NCBI GenBank assembly: GCA_963989385.1
Contig: OZ022509.1
Span: 81,540,043 to 81,604,042, forward strand
From: Ctena decussata
Lineage: Eukaryota; Mollusca; Bivalvia; Lucinida; Lucinidae
Reading direction: 5' to 3'
Length of the DNA: 64,000 nucleotides
Shown: positions 31,967-43,844 of the stretch, one piece after another
Numbering within the stretch: position 1 is the stretch's first letter
Layout: the number at the start of each line of letters is the position of its first letter
Position numbers and translations under genes: made by a program
The notes under the pieces: model-generated
The model's input: only the letters and a program-made list of their open reading frames with translations
Told to the model about the DNA's origin: nothing
Databases searched by the model: none

Positions 31967-34900
31967 ACCGTATGCATGCTAAAGCTTAAATAATTATCAT
32001 TTTTGCATTATTATACCTGAAACACCTAAATCATAGTAAAAATGGACTAGGCCCATATTCGATAACGCCACATAATAAACTTCGATCTATAATGCTAATT
32101 CAAGACCAAAAACAAAAATACTAGTAAGTGTCAACACGTCAACACTTCCATTCACAATTTAGAAAACATGCAAATTCTCGTCTTAGGTTTAACTTGATTA
32201 TCCTGTGGATTTCTTGAATGAATTGATAAGGACAGTTTTATAATATTTTACTTCTAAAAATAAAACTGCAACGTTAATTGCAACATTTAGTTAACCTCAG
32301 TAATCAATCACGCAGAAGAAAATGACAGTTAAAAAATTTCTCAATGGATACTTTGCGTGCACTAACAAGGTAAAATGTAGTACCGTGTTTAGTTTGATAC
32401 TCGGACACTTGAACTTTTTTATAAATCAGCATTTTGGCTAAGCATATTTGATCTCGGCAAGGAGTATTTCATACAAATGTTGGCAGAAAGTAATAGCGTA
32501 GCTTGGATAATCTGATCAGCGTCTAACCCTAACACTGCAATATTTCTTAAGGCAGCTTGTTCGAATATTAGGGAGCATTAATATGTAATTTTTGTTACAT
32601 CAGCTGTTTCGATTGCGTGCAGGACGTAGGTGGAGGGAGATTTATTACAAAAATATGTCATGTTCGTACGTATGTATGTATGCGTTAGGCCGAGGCTGCA
32701 TGTGAGCGTGGTCCGTATCGTCTCCGGGTCCGTTTCCGGGCCGATGCATATCATTTGCAAGAATTCACGAAAGTGATCCGTATTTTCAAGACAGCATCAT
32801 GCTGAGGTTTTAACGGCAAAGTTAGAAGAGCCCAATGATTATCTTCTTGCGGCTATCCTTTTTCAATTTACAAAGAATGCAAGCTCAGCAGGAAACATAG
32901 ATGGTGGATCAACGAGATAAATCAATAGCGCTATATATACGGTCGTTAGTGAGAAAACCTCTATTTTAGACAAATGGATACACTTTCAGGTGAAGCAACT
33001 CTGCTATTTCTATTTTGCCCCTCCGCCACCCATCCCCGCTCGAACACAACTGAAAAAAGAATCGCTCACTTACGAACATTTTTTCTCTTAAGAGTAGACC
33101 CCATTTTGAAAGAGAGACGTCATCCGAGGAGGGATTTAAACAGGAAATTGTTCCCCTTTGAAAAAAATGGTAGAAAAGTGGCCTGTAGGTGTATCCATTT
33201 ACCTTAAGTCCGGATCAGTCTTCCGACTATCCACAGAGCTTTTTGGTGTGCATCCTGATACGGCCCTTACACGTATTAGAAGACATGGGATCCCGGACAA
33301 AGGGTTTCCCTATTCTACACTTTAAGCGCACTGGACAAATCATATTTGACTGGGCGGGTGCCCACATTGATCTTAGTCTCCCCTGGGTGCACATAAGACA
33401 CTGTTAAATGTTTAATCCGCCCAGTCTGATCAGAGTCTGCGCTGTCGGCATGCGGTTTGTTGCTTTTGCCATTCATCAAGTCTGATGAGTGCGCTCAAAG
33501 ATTATACTAGTGTCTAAGCTTCCTTCATGTCGATGTAGCGTAGACTCCGATCAGACTTGATGAAGGGCAAAATTAACATACTGCATGCATACAGCGCAGA
33601 CTCTGATCAGACTGGGCGGACTAAATATTTAACAAAGTGACATTTGCGCCCAGGGGAGACTCAGATCAAGCTGGGCACCCGCTCAGTCAAATATGATTTT
33701 TGCAGTGCATTTTAAGGATAAAATATGGTCTAAGCTAGTTTCATGTCGACATGGGCGACTCTGATCAGGTTGGGCGGATGACAAAAGCAAAAACATGCAT
33801 GTGCGCCAAGCAAATATTCAGGTCAATCTTGACATCCGCGCAGCCTGTTCAGCGGCTTCGCTGTGCATCTAAAGGATGGCTAAGGACATAAGCTGATACC
33901 AGCCATGTCTGATCAGAGTCTGCGCTGGGCGCACATGACAATTTGTTGGTTTTGTCCTGTCGCGGCTTAATAGTAAGTATGCAGATACCGCAAAATGCAT
34001 TAAAACGGGATTTTAAAATCAGGGATAGTTGTGCGGTCGGCTCATTGTGCGTACAATAATATAGATACCGTACATATAAATAATTATTAGCATTAGAAAG
34101 AACGTACATTCCCCTGCACGTCCGTACCAATTTTTTGTAAATATCTTTTCAAATGTTGAAGTTATGCAAGATTTGCAGTCACCAAAAAACAAGAATCATT
34201 CCAAAACGGACTGAAAATGACAATCTTATTGTTGCGAAATTTCAACTGTTGGACATATTCCTGTATATATTTTTGAACTTATGATATTTTCTGAAAGGCG
34301 ATCATCTCTGCTACATTATGGCATAATTAATATAATAATGTCTTTTCACATAAAAAACATGTAGAAGTTACATAGTCAATGTGTACCGCGAAATTCAGAA
34401 AAACGCGATTTTCAGTTACGGGTGCCTCGTAAGTTCGATCCCTGACTCCTCCAGTTTAATAGATAGGTATAAATAAATATATGTATCTTAAACCAGATGT
34501 ACTCCCCTTTCTTTTGATAGCTTAAACTTTTAATTACTCCAAAAATTAATGTAGTTATGCGAAATTTCTATGGGTAAAACCGCTAAATCGCGCCTGCTTT
34601 TAATGTTTGTCTTTACCTTAAACCAAAGAAAAAAAACCCGCCCAGTCTGATTAGAGTCTTGCATTGCTCCCAAAGGTTATATTAATGTCTAAGCTACCTT
34701 CATGTCGACAGCGTGGACTCTGATCAGACTTGGTGATGGGAAAATCAACAAACTTCATGCCGACAGCGCAGATTCTGATCAGACTGGGCGGATTCAATAT
34801 TTAACAAAGGGTCATGTGCGCCCAGCGAAGAATCTGATCATGCTGGGCACCTGCCCAGTCATATCAGATCTGTGCAGTGCGCTTAAAGGGTAGAATAGTG

Positions 34901-35044
34901 TCTAAGCTACATTCCTGGCGACAGGGGCGACTCTGATCAGGCTGGGCGGATGACAAATGCAAAAACATGCATGTGCGCCAAGCAAAGATTCAGGTCAATC
35001 TGGGCATCCGCGCAGTCTGTTCAGCGGCTTCGCTGTGCATTTAA

Positions 35045-36865
35045 AGGATTGCTAAGGCCATAAGCTGATACCAGCCATGTCCGATCAGAGTCTGCGCTGG
35101 GCGCACATGACAATTTGTTGGTTTTGTCCTGTCGCGGCTTAATAGTAAATATGCAGATACCGCAAAATGCATTAAAACGGGATTTTTAAATCAGGGATAG
35201 GGGCGCAGTTGGGTCAATTTGGGTCCCAATGTTATAAATACACATAAGTAATTATTAGCATCAAAAAGAACATAGCATCAAAAAGAACATACACTCCCGT
35301 GCACGTTCGTACCAATTTTTTGTAAGTATCTTATCAAATGTTGAAGTTATGCAAGATTTGCAGTTACCAAGAAACAAGAATTATTCCAAAACGGACTGAA
35401 AATAACAACTTGACTGTTGCGAAATTTCAACTGAGGGACATATTCCTGTATATATTTTTGTACTGATGATATTTTCTGAAAGGCGATCATCTGCATTAGA
35501 TTGTGCTGTAATTTTAATAATAATGTCTTTTTACGTCAAGAACATATAGAGTTTTCAGAGTCAATGTGTACCGCGAAATTCAGAAAAACGCGATTTTCAG
35601 TTACGGGTGCCTCTCCGGGTTGATCCCTGACTCCTCCAGTGTAAAAGATAGAAATAAATAAGTATTGTTATCAGAAACAAGATGTACTCTCCTTCATTTT
35701 GATACCAAAAACATGTAATTACTTTCAAAATTAATGAAGTTATGCAAAATTTCTATGCGTAAAACCGCAAAATTGCGCCTGGTTTAATGTTGGATAAAAA
35801 TACTAATTTTCCCTAAAACGCTGAAATTTAAAATATTTTGGGCGCGACAAATGCCAGAAAAAACTGGGCAGAGGGGAAAGGGGTTTTGGTGTCCCGATAT
35901 GATCTCTGATCAGGCTGGGCGGATGACAAAAGCAAAACATGCATGTGCGCCAAGCAAATATTCAGGTCAATCTCGGTATTCGCGCAGTCTGTTCAGAGTC
36001 TTCACTGTGCATCTAAAGGATGTCTAAGGACATAAGCTGATACCAGCCATGTCTGATCAGAGTCTGCGCTGGGCGCACATGACAATTTGTTGGTTTTGTC
36101 CTGTCGCGGCTTAATTGTAAACATGCAGATACCGCAAAATGCATTAAAACGGGATTTTTAAATCAGGGATAGGGGCGCAGTTGGGTCAATTTGGGTCCCA
36201 ATGTTATAAATACACATAAGTAATTATTAGCATCAAAAAGAACATAGCATCAAAAAGAACATACACTCCCGTGCACGTTCGTACCAATTTTTTGTAAGTA
36301 TCTTATCAAATGTTGAAGTTATGCAAGATTTGCAGTTACCAAGAAACAAGAATTATTCCAAAACGGACTGAAAATAACAACTTGACTGTTGCGAAATTTC
36401 AACTGAGGGACATATTCCTGTATATATTTTTGTACTGATGATATTTTCTGAAAGGCGATCATCTGCATTAGATTGTGCTGTAATTTTAATAATAATGTCT
36501 TTTTACGTCAAGAACATATAGAGTTTTCAGAGTCAATGTGTACCGCGAAATTCAGAAAAACGCGATTTTCAGCTACGGGTGCCTCTCCGGGTTGATCCCT
36601 GACTCCTCCAGTGTAAAAGATAGAAATAAATAAGTATTGTTATTAGAAACTAGATGTACTCTCCTTCATTTTGATACCAAAAACATGTAATTACTTTCAA
36701 AATTAATGATATATGCAAAATTTCTATGCGTAAAACCGCAAAATTGCGCCTGGTTTAATGTTGGATAAAAATACTAATTTTCCCTAAAACGCTGAAATTT
36801 AAAATATTTTGGGCGCGACAAATGCCAGAAAAAACTGGGCAGAGGGGAAAGGGGTTTTGGTGTCC
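35045..36865. repeat. near-identical ~980-bp tandem duplication
   Basis: 35060-35890 and 36040-36870 match almost base for base, including the local duplication CATCAAAAAGAACATA(G/C) and the ending AAACTGGGCAGAGGGGAAAG...GGTGTCCCGAT. The offset is about 979 bp. The very high identity implies a recent event. Confidence 0.95.
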
Positions 36866-38705
36866 CGATTTGATCGGCATTTCCGTAAAAAATAGAATGA
36901 AGGAAGGACAAAGTGATTAGATCATCTCAAAATTAAGATTTACTCTTCTATGGCGTGACACTAATTACATGACCGCTAATTAAATGGCCGCTCAGCCGTG
37001 ATTATCAGGGACTTGCGAAGATTTTGCAGGATGTACTCTTCCTGCCATTAGTGTCACCTTGAGTCTTTTCACGGTAATGAGCAGATAATTGTTAGCACTT
37101 CTTCGTTTGAGTGGTTATGTTTCAGTATATATGGTTTGATTATTTTCAGTTGCATTACTCGAAATCTTCTGCACTCTGAGATAAGTTGTTTTGTGCTTTG
37201 TGTTCGCTTTTGGATCTAATTCAATTTCTTTGTGCACTTGCTAAATTTATATAAGTGATTTATTTTTTTCATTCATTCTAGCATTGTTGGATTACTGTTT
37301 GATAATCGTTTCAGGAAAACTTTGGATTAATACTTGTGCGTTGAGGATTCTGTTGAGACGGCAGGCTTTGAATTTATATAAACTAAATCTTGTATTTGTA
37401 TCTTTGTATTTTGCGTTGCCCAGGTTGACCTGAGTCTTCTCCGGACGCACTTGGCACATTGTTAAATATTTTATCCGCCCAGTCTGATCAGAGTCTTACC
37501 TGTCGGAATGAAGGTAGCTTAGACCTTATTCTACCATTTTATCGCACTGCTAGACTAGGGTTCGACTGGTTGGATGCCCATGTTGATCTGAGTCTTCGCT
37601 GGGCGCAGATATGACTGTGTTAAATATGTTTTCCGCCCATTCTGATCAGAGTCTACGCTGTCGGCATTAAGGAAGCTTAGACCCTGTTCTACCTTTTAAG
37701 CGCACTGCACAACTATGATTTGACTGGGCCGATGTTCTCTGGGTGCACATGCCACTTTGTTAAATCCGCCCAGTCTGGTCAGCTTATCAGCTTATGTCCT
37801 TAGCCATCCTATAGATGCACAGTGAAGACTCTGAACAGACTGCGCGGATGCCCAGATTGTTCTCAATGTTTGCTTTGCGCACATGCATGTTTTTGCATTT
37901 GTCATCCGCCCAGCCTGATCAGAGTCGCCAAGAAGCAAGCTTAAGCACTATTCTACCCTTTAAGCGCACTGCACAAATCCGATATGACTGGGCGGGTGCC
38001 CAGCATGATCAGAATGGTCTCTGGGCGCACATGCCACTTTGTTAAATATCTCATCCGCCCAGTCTGATCAGAGTCTGCGCTGTCGGCATGTAGTTGGTTG
38101 CTTTTGCCATTCATCAAGTCTGATCAGAGTCTACGCTGTCGACATGAAAGGTAGATTGGCGCAGACTCTGAGCAGACATGGCTGGTATCAGCTTATGTCC
38201 TTAGCCATCATATAGATGCACAGTGAAGACTCTGAACAGACTGCGCGGATGCCCAGATTGATCTCAATGTTTGCTTGGCGCACATGCATGTTTTTGCAAT
38301 TGTCATCCGCCTAGCTGGATCAGAGTCGCCCCTGTCGCCAAGAAGCAAGCTTGGACCCTATTCTACTCTTTTTAAGCGCACTGCACAAATCTGATATGAC
38401 TGGGCGGGTGCCCATCATGATCAGATTGTTCTCTGGGCGCACATGACACTTTGTTAAATATTTATATCCGCCCAGACTGATCAGAGTCTGCGCTGTCGGC
38501 ATGCAGATTGTTGCTTTTGCCCTTCATCAAGTCTGATCGGAGTCTACTCTGTCGACATGAAGGTACCTTAGACATTAATATAACCTTTGAGAGCACTGCA
38601 AGACTGAGCAGACTGAGTGGGGTTTTGTCTTTGGTTTAAGGTAAAGACACACATTAAAATCAGGCGCGATTCAGCAGTTTTACGCATAGAAATTTCGCAT
38701 AACTA

Positions 38706-39554
38706 CAGTCGAACTTCACTGGCTCGAACTCGGATGGCTCGAACGCCATGCTTCGGTCGAACTAACTTTCCAGTCCCGGCAAAACTCCCATTCATTTTAA
38801 CTGAACCTGCGACCTTTGGCTCGAACTACGATGGCTCGAACGCTCGAACCCCAAACCCGTTCCCTAGGGTACATTTTCTATGTAAAAACCCACCGATGGC
38901 TCGCACTAATTGCTTTTTCATACCGGTCACTCAGACGTTTGATCATTGTCATAAGACGCTTTGATATTGACAAAGAGTTAACCGAAACCACAGGTATACT
39001 TGATTGGCGCGAGCTCAATTTAAGCCGCCCGTCAATCGATTAATGACGATTTAAGCTAATCAATGTCAATTTAAGCTGATTTTATAGCTTGGTCTTATCT
39101 ATCAAATCGGGTATTATCACCCTTGGCTAATGAGGCGGCATATGAAAATTAAAGATGGTAAATTAAAATTTCACACCGAAATTGAGTAAAACGTGCCAAC
39201 ATTTACCACTTCGCTTTTAAATACGTAACAAAATTAGGGCCCATCATCCACACCAGAACTTAAAGATTTGAAGAATTGGGCCCATCATTCACTCCTGCAG
39301 TCATGTCAGTACGTCAGCTTCCGAGCAATCTGGTGAAGGACCCGGCATCGGGGGATACCCAGATCGGAGATTTCTGCTGGCACCAAGTGGCTTAAATTAT
39401 GACCGATCAATAAACAGGAAGTCACCCTTGCTATGATAGAAAAGCATAATACATACGGCTGGACCTTGTGAGTTGGTCTTCAATGGCTCGAACTACCGAT
39501 CGCTCGAACTTTTTTGGGTGGTCCCGGCGAGTTCGAGCCATCGAAGTTCGACTG
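38706..39554. mobile_element. pogo/Tigger-like non-autonomous transposon
   Basis: Left end CAGTCGAACTTCACTGGCTC; right end GAGCCATCGAAGTTCGACTG. Both are flanked by TA (38704-38705 and 39555-39556). The sequence outside the flanks rejoins as CGCATAACTA|CATTAATTTT, which is the uninterrupted sequence of paralogous units near 34545 and 35735 (reverse complement). GGCTCGAAC words repeat inside both ends. There is no transposase; internal open frames are short. CAGT termini with TA duplication fit the pogo/Tigger branch of Tc1/mariner. Confidence 0.9.
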
Positions 39555-40204
39555 TACATTAATTTTAGGAGTAATTAAAAGTTTAAGCTATCAAAATAAA
39601 GGGGGTACATCTAGTTTCTTATGAAAATGTTTATTTATACCTATCTATTAAACTGGAGAAGTCAGGGATCGAACTGCTGGGGAACCCGGTACTGAAAATC
39701 GCGTTTTTCTGAATTTCGCGGTACACATCGACTATGTAACCTCTATATGTTTTTTTATGTGAAAAGACATTATTATATTAATTATGCCACAATGTAGCAG
39801 TGATGATCGTCTTTCAGAAAATATCATAATTAAAAAATATATACAGGAATATGTCCAACAGTTGAAATTTCGCAACATTGAAGTTGTCATTTTCAGTCTG
39901 TTTTGGCATAATTCTTGTTTTCTTTGACTGCAAATCTTGCATAACTTCAACATTTGAAAATATAACATTTGTACGAATGTGCAGGGGAATGCATTTTCTA
40001 TCTGATGCTAATAATTATTTACATGTATCTATAATTTCGGGAGGCAAATTGAGCCGACCGCGCACCAATCTCTGAATAAAAACTCCCGTTTTAATGCATT
40101 TTGCGGTATCTGCATATTTACAATTAAGCCGCGACATGACAAAACCAACAAATTGTCATGTGCGTCCAGCGCAGACTCTGATCAGACATGGTTACATACG
40201 TGCG

Positions 40205-40280
40205 CCCGTACGTATGCATGCATGCATGCATGCATGTTTGTATGTATGTATGTATGTATGTATGTATGTATGTATGTATG
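40205..40280. repeat. (ATGC)n/(ATGT)n microsatellite
   Basis: Tetranucleotide runs TGCA then TGTA. A second run of the same motif lies at 40399-40460. Open frames across them are tetranucleotide artefacts. Confidence 0.97.
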
Positions 40281-40398
40281 TCAGAACGTTCTATAAAAAT
40301 CCTTACAGACATGCAATCAACATACGCTATAGCATATTTGGTTACCAAATTATGTCATAATGGCACTTCTTATTTAACCATTCTCCCATGCTGGCAAT

Positions 40399-40460
40399 CA
40401 TGTATGTATGTATGTATGTATGTATGTATGTATGTATGTATGTATGTATGTATGTATGTC
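40399..40460. repeat. (ATGT)n microsatellite
   Basis: Second tetranucleotide run, about 15 units. Confidence 0.97.
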
Positions 40461-40954
40461 TGTCCATTTAAAGTTCGATGCTTAATACCTCCATAGGGCA
40501 ATGTTGTTATGAACCATTTTCCCGTGCGGCCATTCTTTTACACCATATATATTAATTTGGGTGTAAAAGGAGACTAAGTCTATACAATCTTGGAGGCTGG
40601 CATTGTTGTTCTGATCTATTATCCCATGCTGCTTTGCTATCATTAGGGCGCAGTAGTACCTTATACCTTGCGATGTTGTCCGGGGATTGTTGTTCTGAAA
40701 GATTCTATCATTCTGATAAATATGTATCTATACCTTAATAGCACTAAACACTGGTGTCGAGATCCGCCCTCTGCTCTTGCCTGTTTTTGCAATCTTTAGC
40801 ATGCACCCTTTTATCTTAACTTTTACTTTACCCAAAATCGAACACTGTATACTGCACCCTATATTTGCTTAATACTTACTTGTAGATTTGTTGCACACAC
40901 ATGCATTCATTCTAAATAAATTCAATTATTATAAACAATACCATTTAATTTTAG
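40461..40954 (+). other. non-coding upstream of the recombinase-SET gene
   Basis: No ORF. It ends in an acceptor-like CATTTAATTTTAG at 40954, suggesting a 5' UTR intron. Confidence 0.45.
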
Positions 40955-41108
40955 AGAGAATGGACTCCCAAGCAAGCATTTCCTCTACAGCCAGCACTGA
41001 ATCCAGGATACATAAAGCGCAAGAGAGTTTATGTCTAGTATGCTTCCAGAGATGGGATCGTGATATGGGCCGCCATGTTGTGAGATGCAAGGAAGCTAAA
41101 AAAGCTAG
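40955..41108 (+). pseudogene. recombinase-SET element: zinc-finger N-terminus
   Basis: ATG at 40960 in a good context (GAGAATGG), just after a possible acceptor. The translation starts MDSQASISSTASTES. It then has LCLVCFQRWDRDMGRHVVRC, a C-x2-C-x9-H-x3-C-like finger, and a basic KEAKKARR run. The frame ends at a TAG at about 41121, while the downstream frame takes over from 41109, so a frameshift separates them. Probably a DNA-binding finger of the element's protein. Confidence 0.55.
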
Positions 41109-41946
41109 AAGACGAAGCAGCTAGAAAAAGATTGGGTGTTAACAACGGCAAAGTTTTTAGAACTGCTTGTTCAAATGTTGGCCCCAGCATGTTTCTCAGC
41201 CTTTTTGAAATACAAAAAAAGAGAAAATGGTACTCCCATTACGCGGTTTGCGAGGTACTTCGATCTTTTGGACGCTCTGCAATTCCTGAGAAATATGATA
41301 GTACATTTGTTCGGAGACCAGTGTACAACACTCTTACAGACAGAAACTTTATAAAAAAAACTCCAGGAGGAAGATGAGAGAGAAGAAGAAGAAGAGTTTC
41401 GACGGCATGAGGCGAGGCCCCTACAAGAACGACGGGCAGATGTAACAATTTCTGAGCCTCATGAAGATATTGTACCGTTTCAGCCCTTACAAGACGACCT
41501 TCAAGAAGACTCGAATGTCTTTGACTCGCCAATTGTGCGCAACAAGGTGAGAGGGCGGAAAAGAAGTGCAATTGATTCAGACGAAGAGGAACAACCAGGA
41601 CCTAGTTGGCAAAATGAGGAGGAAATGGAGTTTCCTTCTCATCTTGTCAACCCTAGTTGCCAACATGAGGAGGAAATAGAGTTTCCTTCTCATCTTGTCA
41701 ACCCTAGTTGCCAACATGAGGAGGAAATGGAGTTTGCTTCTCATCTTGCCAACCCTAGTCGGCAACATTAGTAGGAAATGGGGTTTCCTTCTCATCTTGC
41801 CAACAAAAGAAAGACGCCATTTCACGGCAGGAGTGCAGCCAAGAAGAGTAGAGCAAGGAAAGATCCAGAGACGGATGTAGGACCAACAACTGCGGATGAT
41901 CATGACACTGCACCTGGGAAAGCTAAAAGGGTGCTGCGTTTTAAAG
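41109..41946 (+). pseudogene. recombinase-SET element: acidic exon with internal repeats
   Basis: One frame runs from 41109 to a donor at 41946 (TTTAAAG|GTAAAC). It is broken by TAA at 41352-41354 and by TAG-TAG at about 41769-41774. Parts: a helical segment (TTAKFLELLVQMLAPACF), an acidic run (EEDEREEEEEF), a basic RGRKRSAIDSDEEE patch resembling a nuclear localisation signal, 3.5 copies of a 17-residue repeat (EEEMEFPSHLVNPSCQH), and another basic segment. The paired TAG comes from G-to-T changes in a repeat unit that reads GAGGAG elsewhere. The exon ends one base into a codon (phase 1). Confidence 0.6.
41607..41815 (+). repeat. 51-bp in-frame coding minisatellite
   Basis: About 3.5 units of GAGGAGGAAATGGAGTTTCC + TTCTCATCTTGTCAACCCTAG + TTG(C/G)CAACAT. 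The length is a multiple of three, so it adds 17 residues per unit. Confidence 0.9.
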
Positions 41947-42044
41947 GTAAACGTTATTTATGTGTCTCTCATAGATTCTATACACAATAATGATCACTTA
42001 AAGTCCATTCCATGATTTCGCATTTATTATGTTTTGTTTAGAAA

Positions 42045-42305
42045 GGCACTGTAGTCGAGTGGCTCGGTTATTGTGCAGAAAGTCACCGGGAGGTCGTGAG
42101 TTCGCGGCCCACAGTCGCCATCCGACGACTGGAAAATTCTCTCTGTCAACCCAGCATTGAATGGGTACCTTTTTCGAATCAAGGAAGGATAAGACAGCGA
42201 AAGGAGAAAGATGGGCTCCACTTTTCATCACCTGTGTCTAAAATACAGTGGGTCTGTAACCCCCAATGCTCCTACGGCTATTAGGCAATGGGAAACATTT
42301 ACTTT
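42045..42305 (+). mobile_element. SINE-3 copy in intron
   Basis: Full-length relative of 23495-23745: GGCACTGTAGTCGAGTGGCTC, GTCGTGAGTTCGCGG, CCATCCGACGACTGG, CTCTCTGTCAACCCAGCA, GATGGGCTCCACTTTTCATC. Confidence 0.88.
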
Positions 42306-42400
42306 TATATGCTTTGTTTAATTGTGTTATGCTGTCGCATTATATGGTGTTTGATTTCGAAAAATAAATCTAAAAACGATATTTTATTTTATACTTATAG

Positions 42401-42463
42401 ATAATACTACTGGAAATGATGATGAAGAGGACCAAGCAAGAGCTGATGTGGCTAATAAAGCCG
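42401..42463 (+). pseudogene. acidic exon, copy 1 (donor lost)
   Basis: 63 nt after acceptor ATACTTATAG, coding for NTTGNDDEEDQARADVANKA. Its 3' junction reads CCG|TTAAGT where copy 2 reads CCG|GTAAGT, so the donor GT is destroyed. Confidence 0.7.
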
Positions 42464-42776
42464 TTAAGTTACCATGATGTCTAATATAAAAATAAAAAAA
42501 AATGAGTCCTTTCAAGAGCATCTCTCTGTCAGCTCAGCACTAAATTTTCGGATCAAGGAAGGATAATACAGCAAAAGGAAAAAGGTGGGCTCCGCCTTTC
42601 ATCACCTGTGTCCAAAATACAGTAGTTCTCTAACCCCAAATGACCGTACGGCTATTAGGCTATGGGAAACATTTACCTTTTTGTGCTTTGTTTAATTGTG
42701 TTATGCTGTCGCATTATATGGTGTTTGATTCTGAAATTACAACTCTTAAAATGAGATTTTATTTTTATACTTATAG

Positions 42777-42839
42777 ATAATACCACTGGAAATGATGATG
42801 AAGAGGATCAGGCAAGAGCTGATGTGGCTAATGAAGCCG
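42777..42839 (+). pseudogene. acidic exon, copy 2 (sites intact)
   Basis: Acceptor ATACTTATAG and donor GCCG|GTAAGTT are both good. The 63 nt are in phase 1 on both sides: the upstream G plus AT makes GAT. Codes for 21 acidic residues (NTTGNDDEEDQARADVANEA). Confidence 0.7.
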
Positions 42840-42893
42840 GTAAGTTACCATGATGTCTAATAAAAATTAAAAAAAAACGAGTCGCTTCAAGAG

Positions 42894-43383
42894 CATGTGC
42901 AACCCACATGTTTATTATGTTTTAAGCAAACTTTTTTTATATAGAGTCCTTTATTTCCTTTGTTTTATACATGGCAAACTGATTAATATTGGCGGTGTTA
43001 TTAATAAGATAATATGGGTTAGTAAGTTTGATAAATACAGTCATTTCCTTAATCAGATACTAGTGAGTTTATTGGTTAGTTATTTGGTTTTCTAGTTAGC
43101 CAAGTATTTTCACAGTTAATTACTTTTCTTGATTAGCTCCATAACGTCCCATTTGTTGAGAAAGGTACTTAAACCTTCTTTATTTTGAAAGCCATTGGCA
43201 ACTTTCTCTGCTAACCGGACGATAACTGGTCATTTGGTTAGTTAATATCTTGGCTAGACATTAAATAATGTGAGTTAGTAGTTATGGACCTCCCATAGTA
43301 GAAGCGACCTATTTTGTATGGTAGTTTGTTACCAAGTACAATTTTAGTGTGTTAATATTTCTTCCTTTTTTCAAACAACACAG
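42894..43383 (+). other. intron of the recombinase-SET element
   Basis: AT-rich, with repeated TTAGTTA words; ends in ...AACACAG at 43383. Confidence 0.5.
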
Positions 43384-43431
43384 CTGCAAGTGATCCTGGA
43401 GAAGAGGGGGAAGAAACTGTTACTGATGAAT
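43384..43431 (+). pseudogene. acidic exon
   Basis: 48 nt, acceptor AACACAG, donor GATGAAT|GTAAGT. Codes for AASDPGEEGEETVTDE in phase 1 at both ends, consistent with the exons on either side. Confidence 0.65.
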
Positions 43432-43844
43432 GTAAGTTTTGTATGTTAAATACGTTTTTTTTCTACTCTTGATCACATCTCTGTTGTGGGGTCCATGTCT
43501 ATGTATCTCATATATTTCAGAATTGACAATGTTTATATGATTTACGAGTTCAGGCTTATGATCTGGGATTTTTTCATTATTTTTACATTCTGCTAGCAAC
43601 ATAATTATGCACACGGGGTTAAATTACAAGAGAACTGCATCGTCCAAGCGAGTTAATAATAATGAGCATGTAACTGACTGTATAGATGCGTCATTTCTAA
43701 ATTGCATATCATAAAGCAATATGGGTTAGTTAGTCAGTTGATAAAGCTTCGCTTGTAATGCTTGAATGAATGGCTGGTGAAATATTATTTAAGAAAGGAA
43801 AGCTAGTTCCAACGTAAGCTTATTATTATTATTATCATTTGCAG
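43432..43844 (+). other. intron of the recombinase-SET element
   Basis: GT at 43432 to AG at 43844 (ATCATTTGCAG). No coding seen. Confidence 0.6.

Larger units (their letters stand above)
30597..33389. other. no gene seen
   Basis: Contains a tandem pair GACCAAATGACAGATGTGCATTGTT (30768, 30792), (TC)n at 31022-31058, two tRNA-like relics listed separately, and a family A fragment at 31590. No coding exon is supported. Confidence 0.5.
33390..40195. repeat. compound inverted-repeat complex (family A large units)
   Basis: Three direct units (about 33440-34620, 34640-35880 and 35890-36870) face an inverted unit (about 37440-40195) across a ~570-bp spacer. Units carry many CTGATCAGACTGGGCGGAT / GGCGCACATG words and a MITE-A-type end (TTGGTTTTGTCCTGTCGCGGCTTA at about 33947, 35122 and 36091; inverted at about 40127). 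A ~600-bp AT-rich body follows, with AAACGCGATTTTCAGTTACG and AAATTTCTATGGGTAAAACCGC. No coding is seen. Confidence 0.85.
42138..42893 (+). repeat. ~378-bp tandem duplication containing an exon
   Basis: Unit 1 is 42138-42515 and unit 2 is 42516-42893. Each contains the SINE-3 3' half (starting CTCTCTGTCA), intron sequence (TTGTGTTATGCTGTCGCATT), a 63-nt exon, and the start of the next intron (AAGTTACCATGATGTCTAAT). The junction lies inside the SINE, so duplication followed the SINE insertion. Confidence 0.9.

Noticed and set aside
40094..40496. Open frames with MYVCMYVCMYVC repeats
   Set aside because: Tetranucleotide (ATGT)n translated; no gene evidence.
41132..41377. Alternative frame MGVNNGKVFRTACSNVG...
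   Set aside because: The competing frame from 41109 continues past a single stop into the acidic/basic segment and the in-phase donor, so it is preferred.
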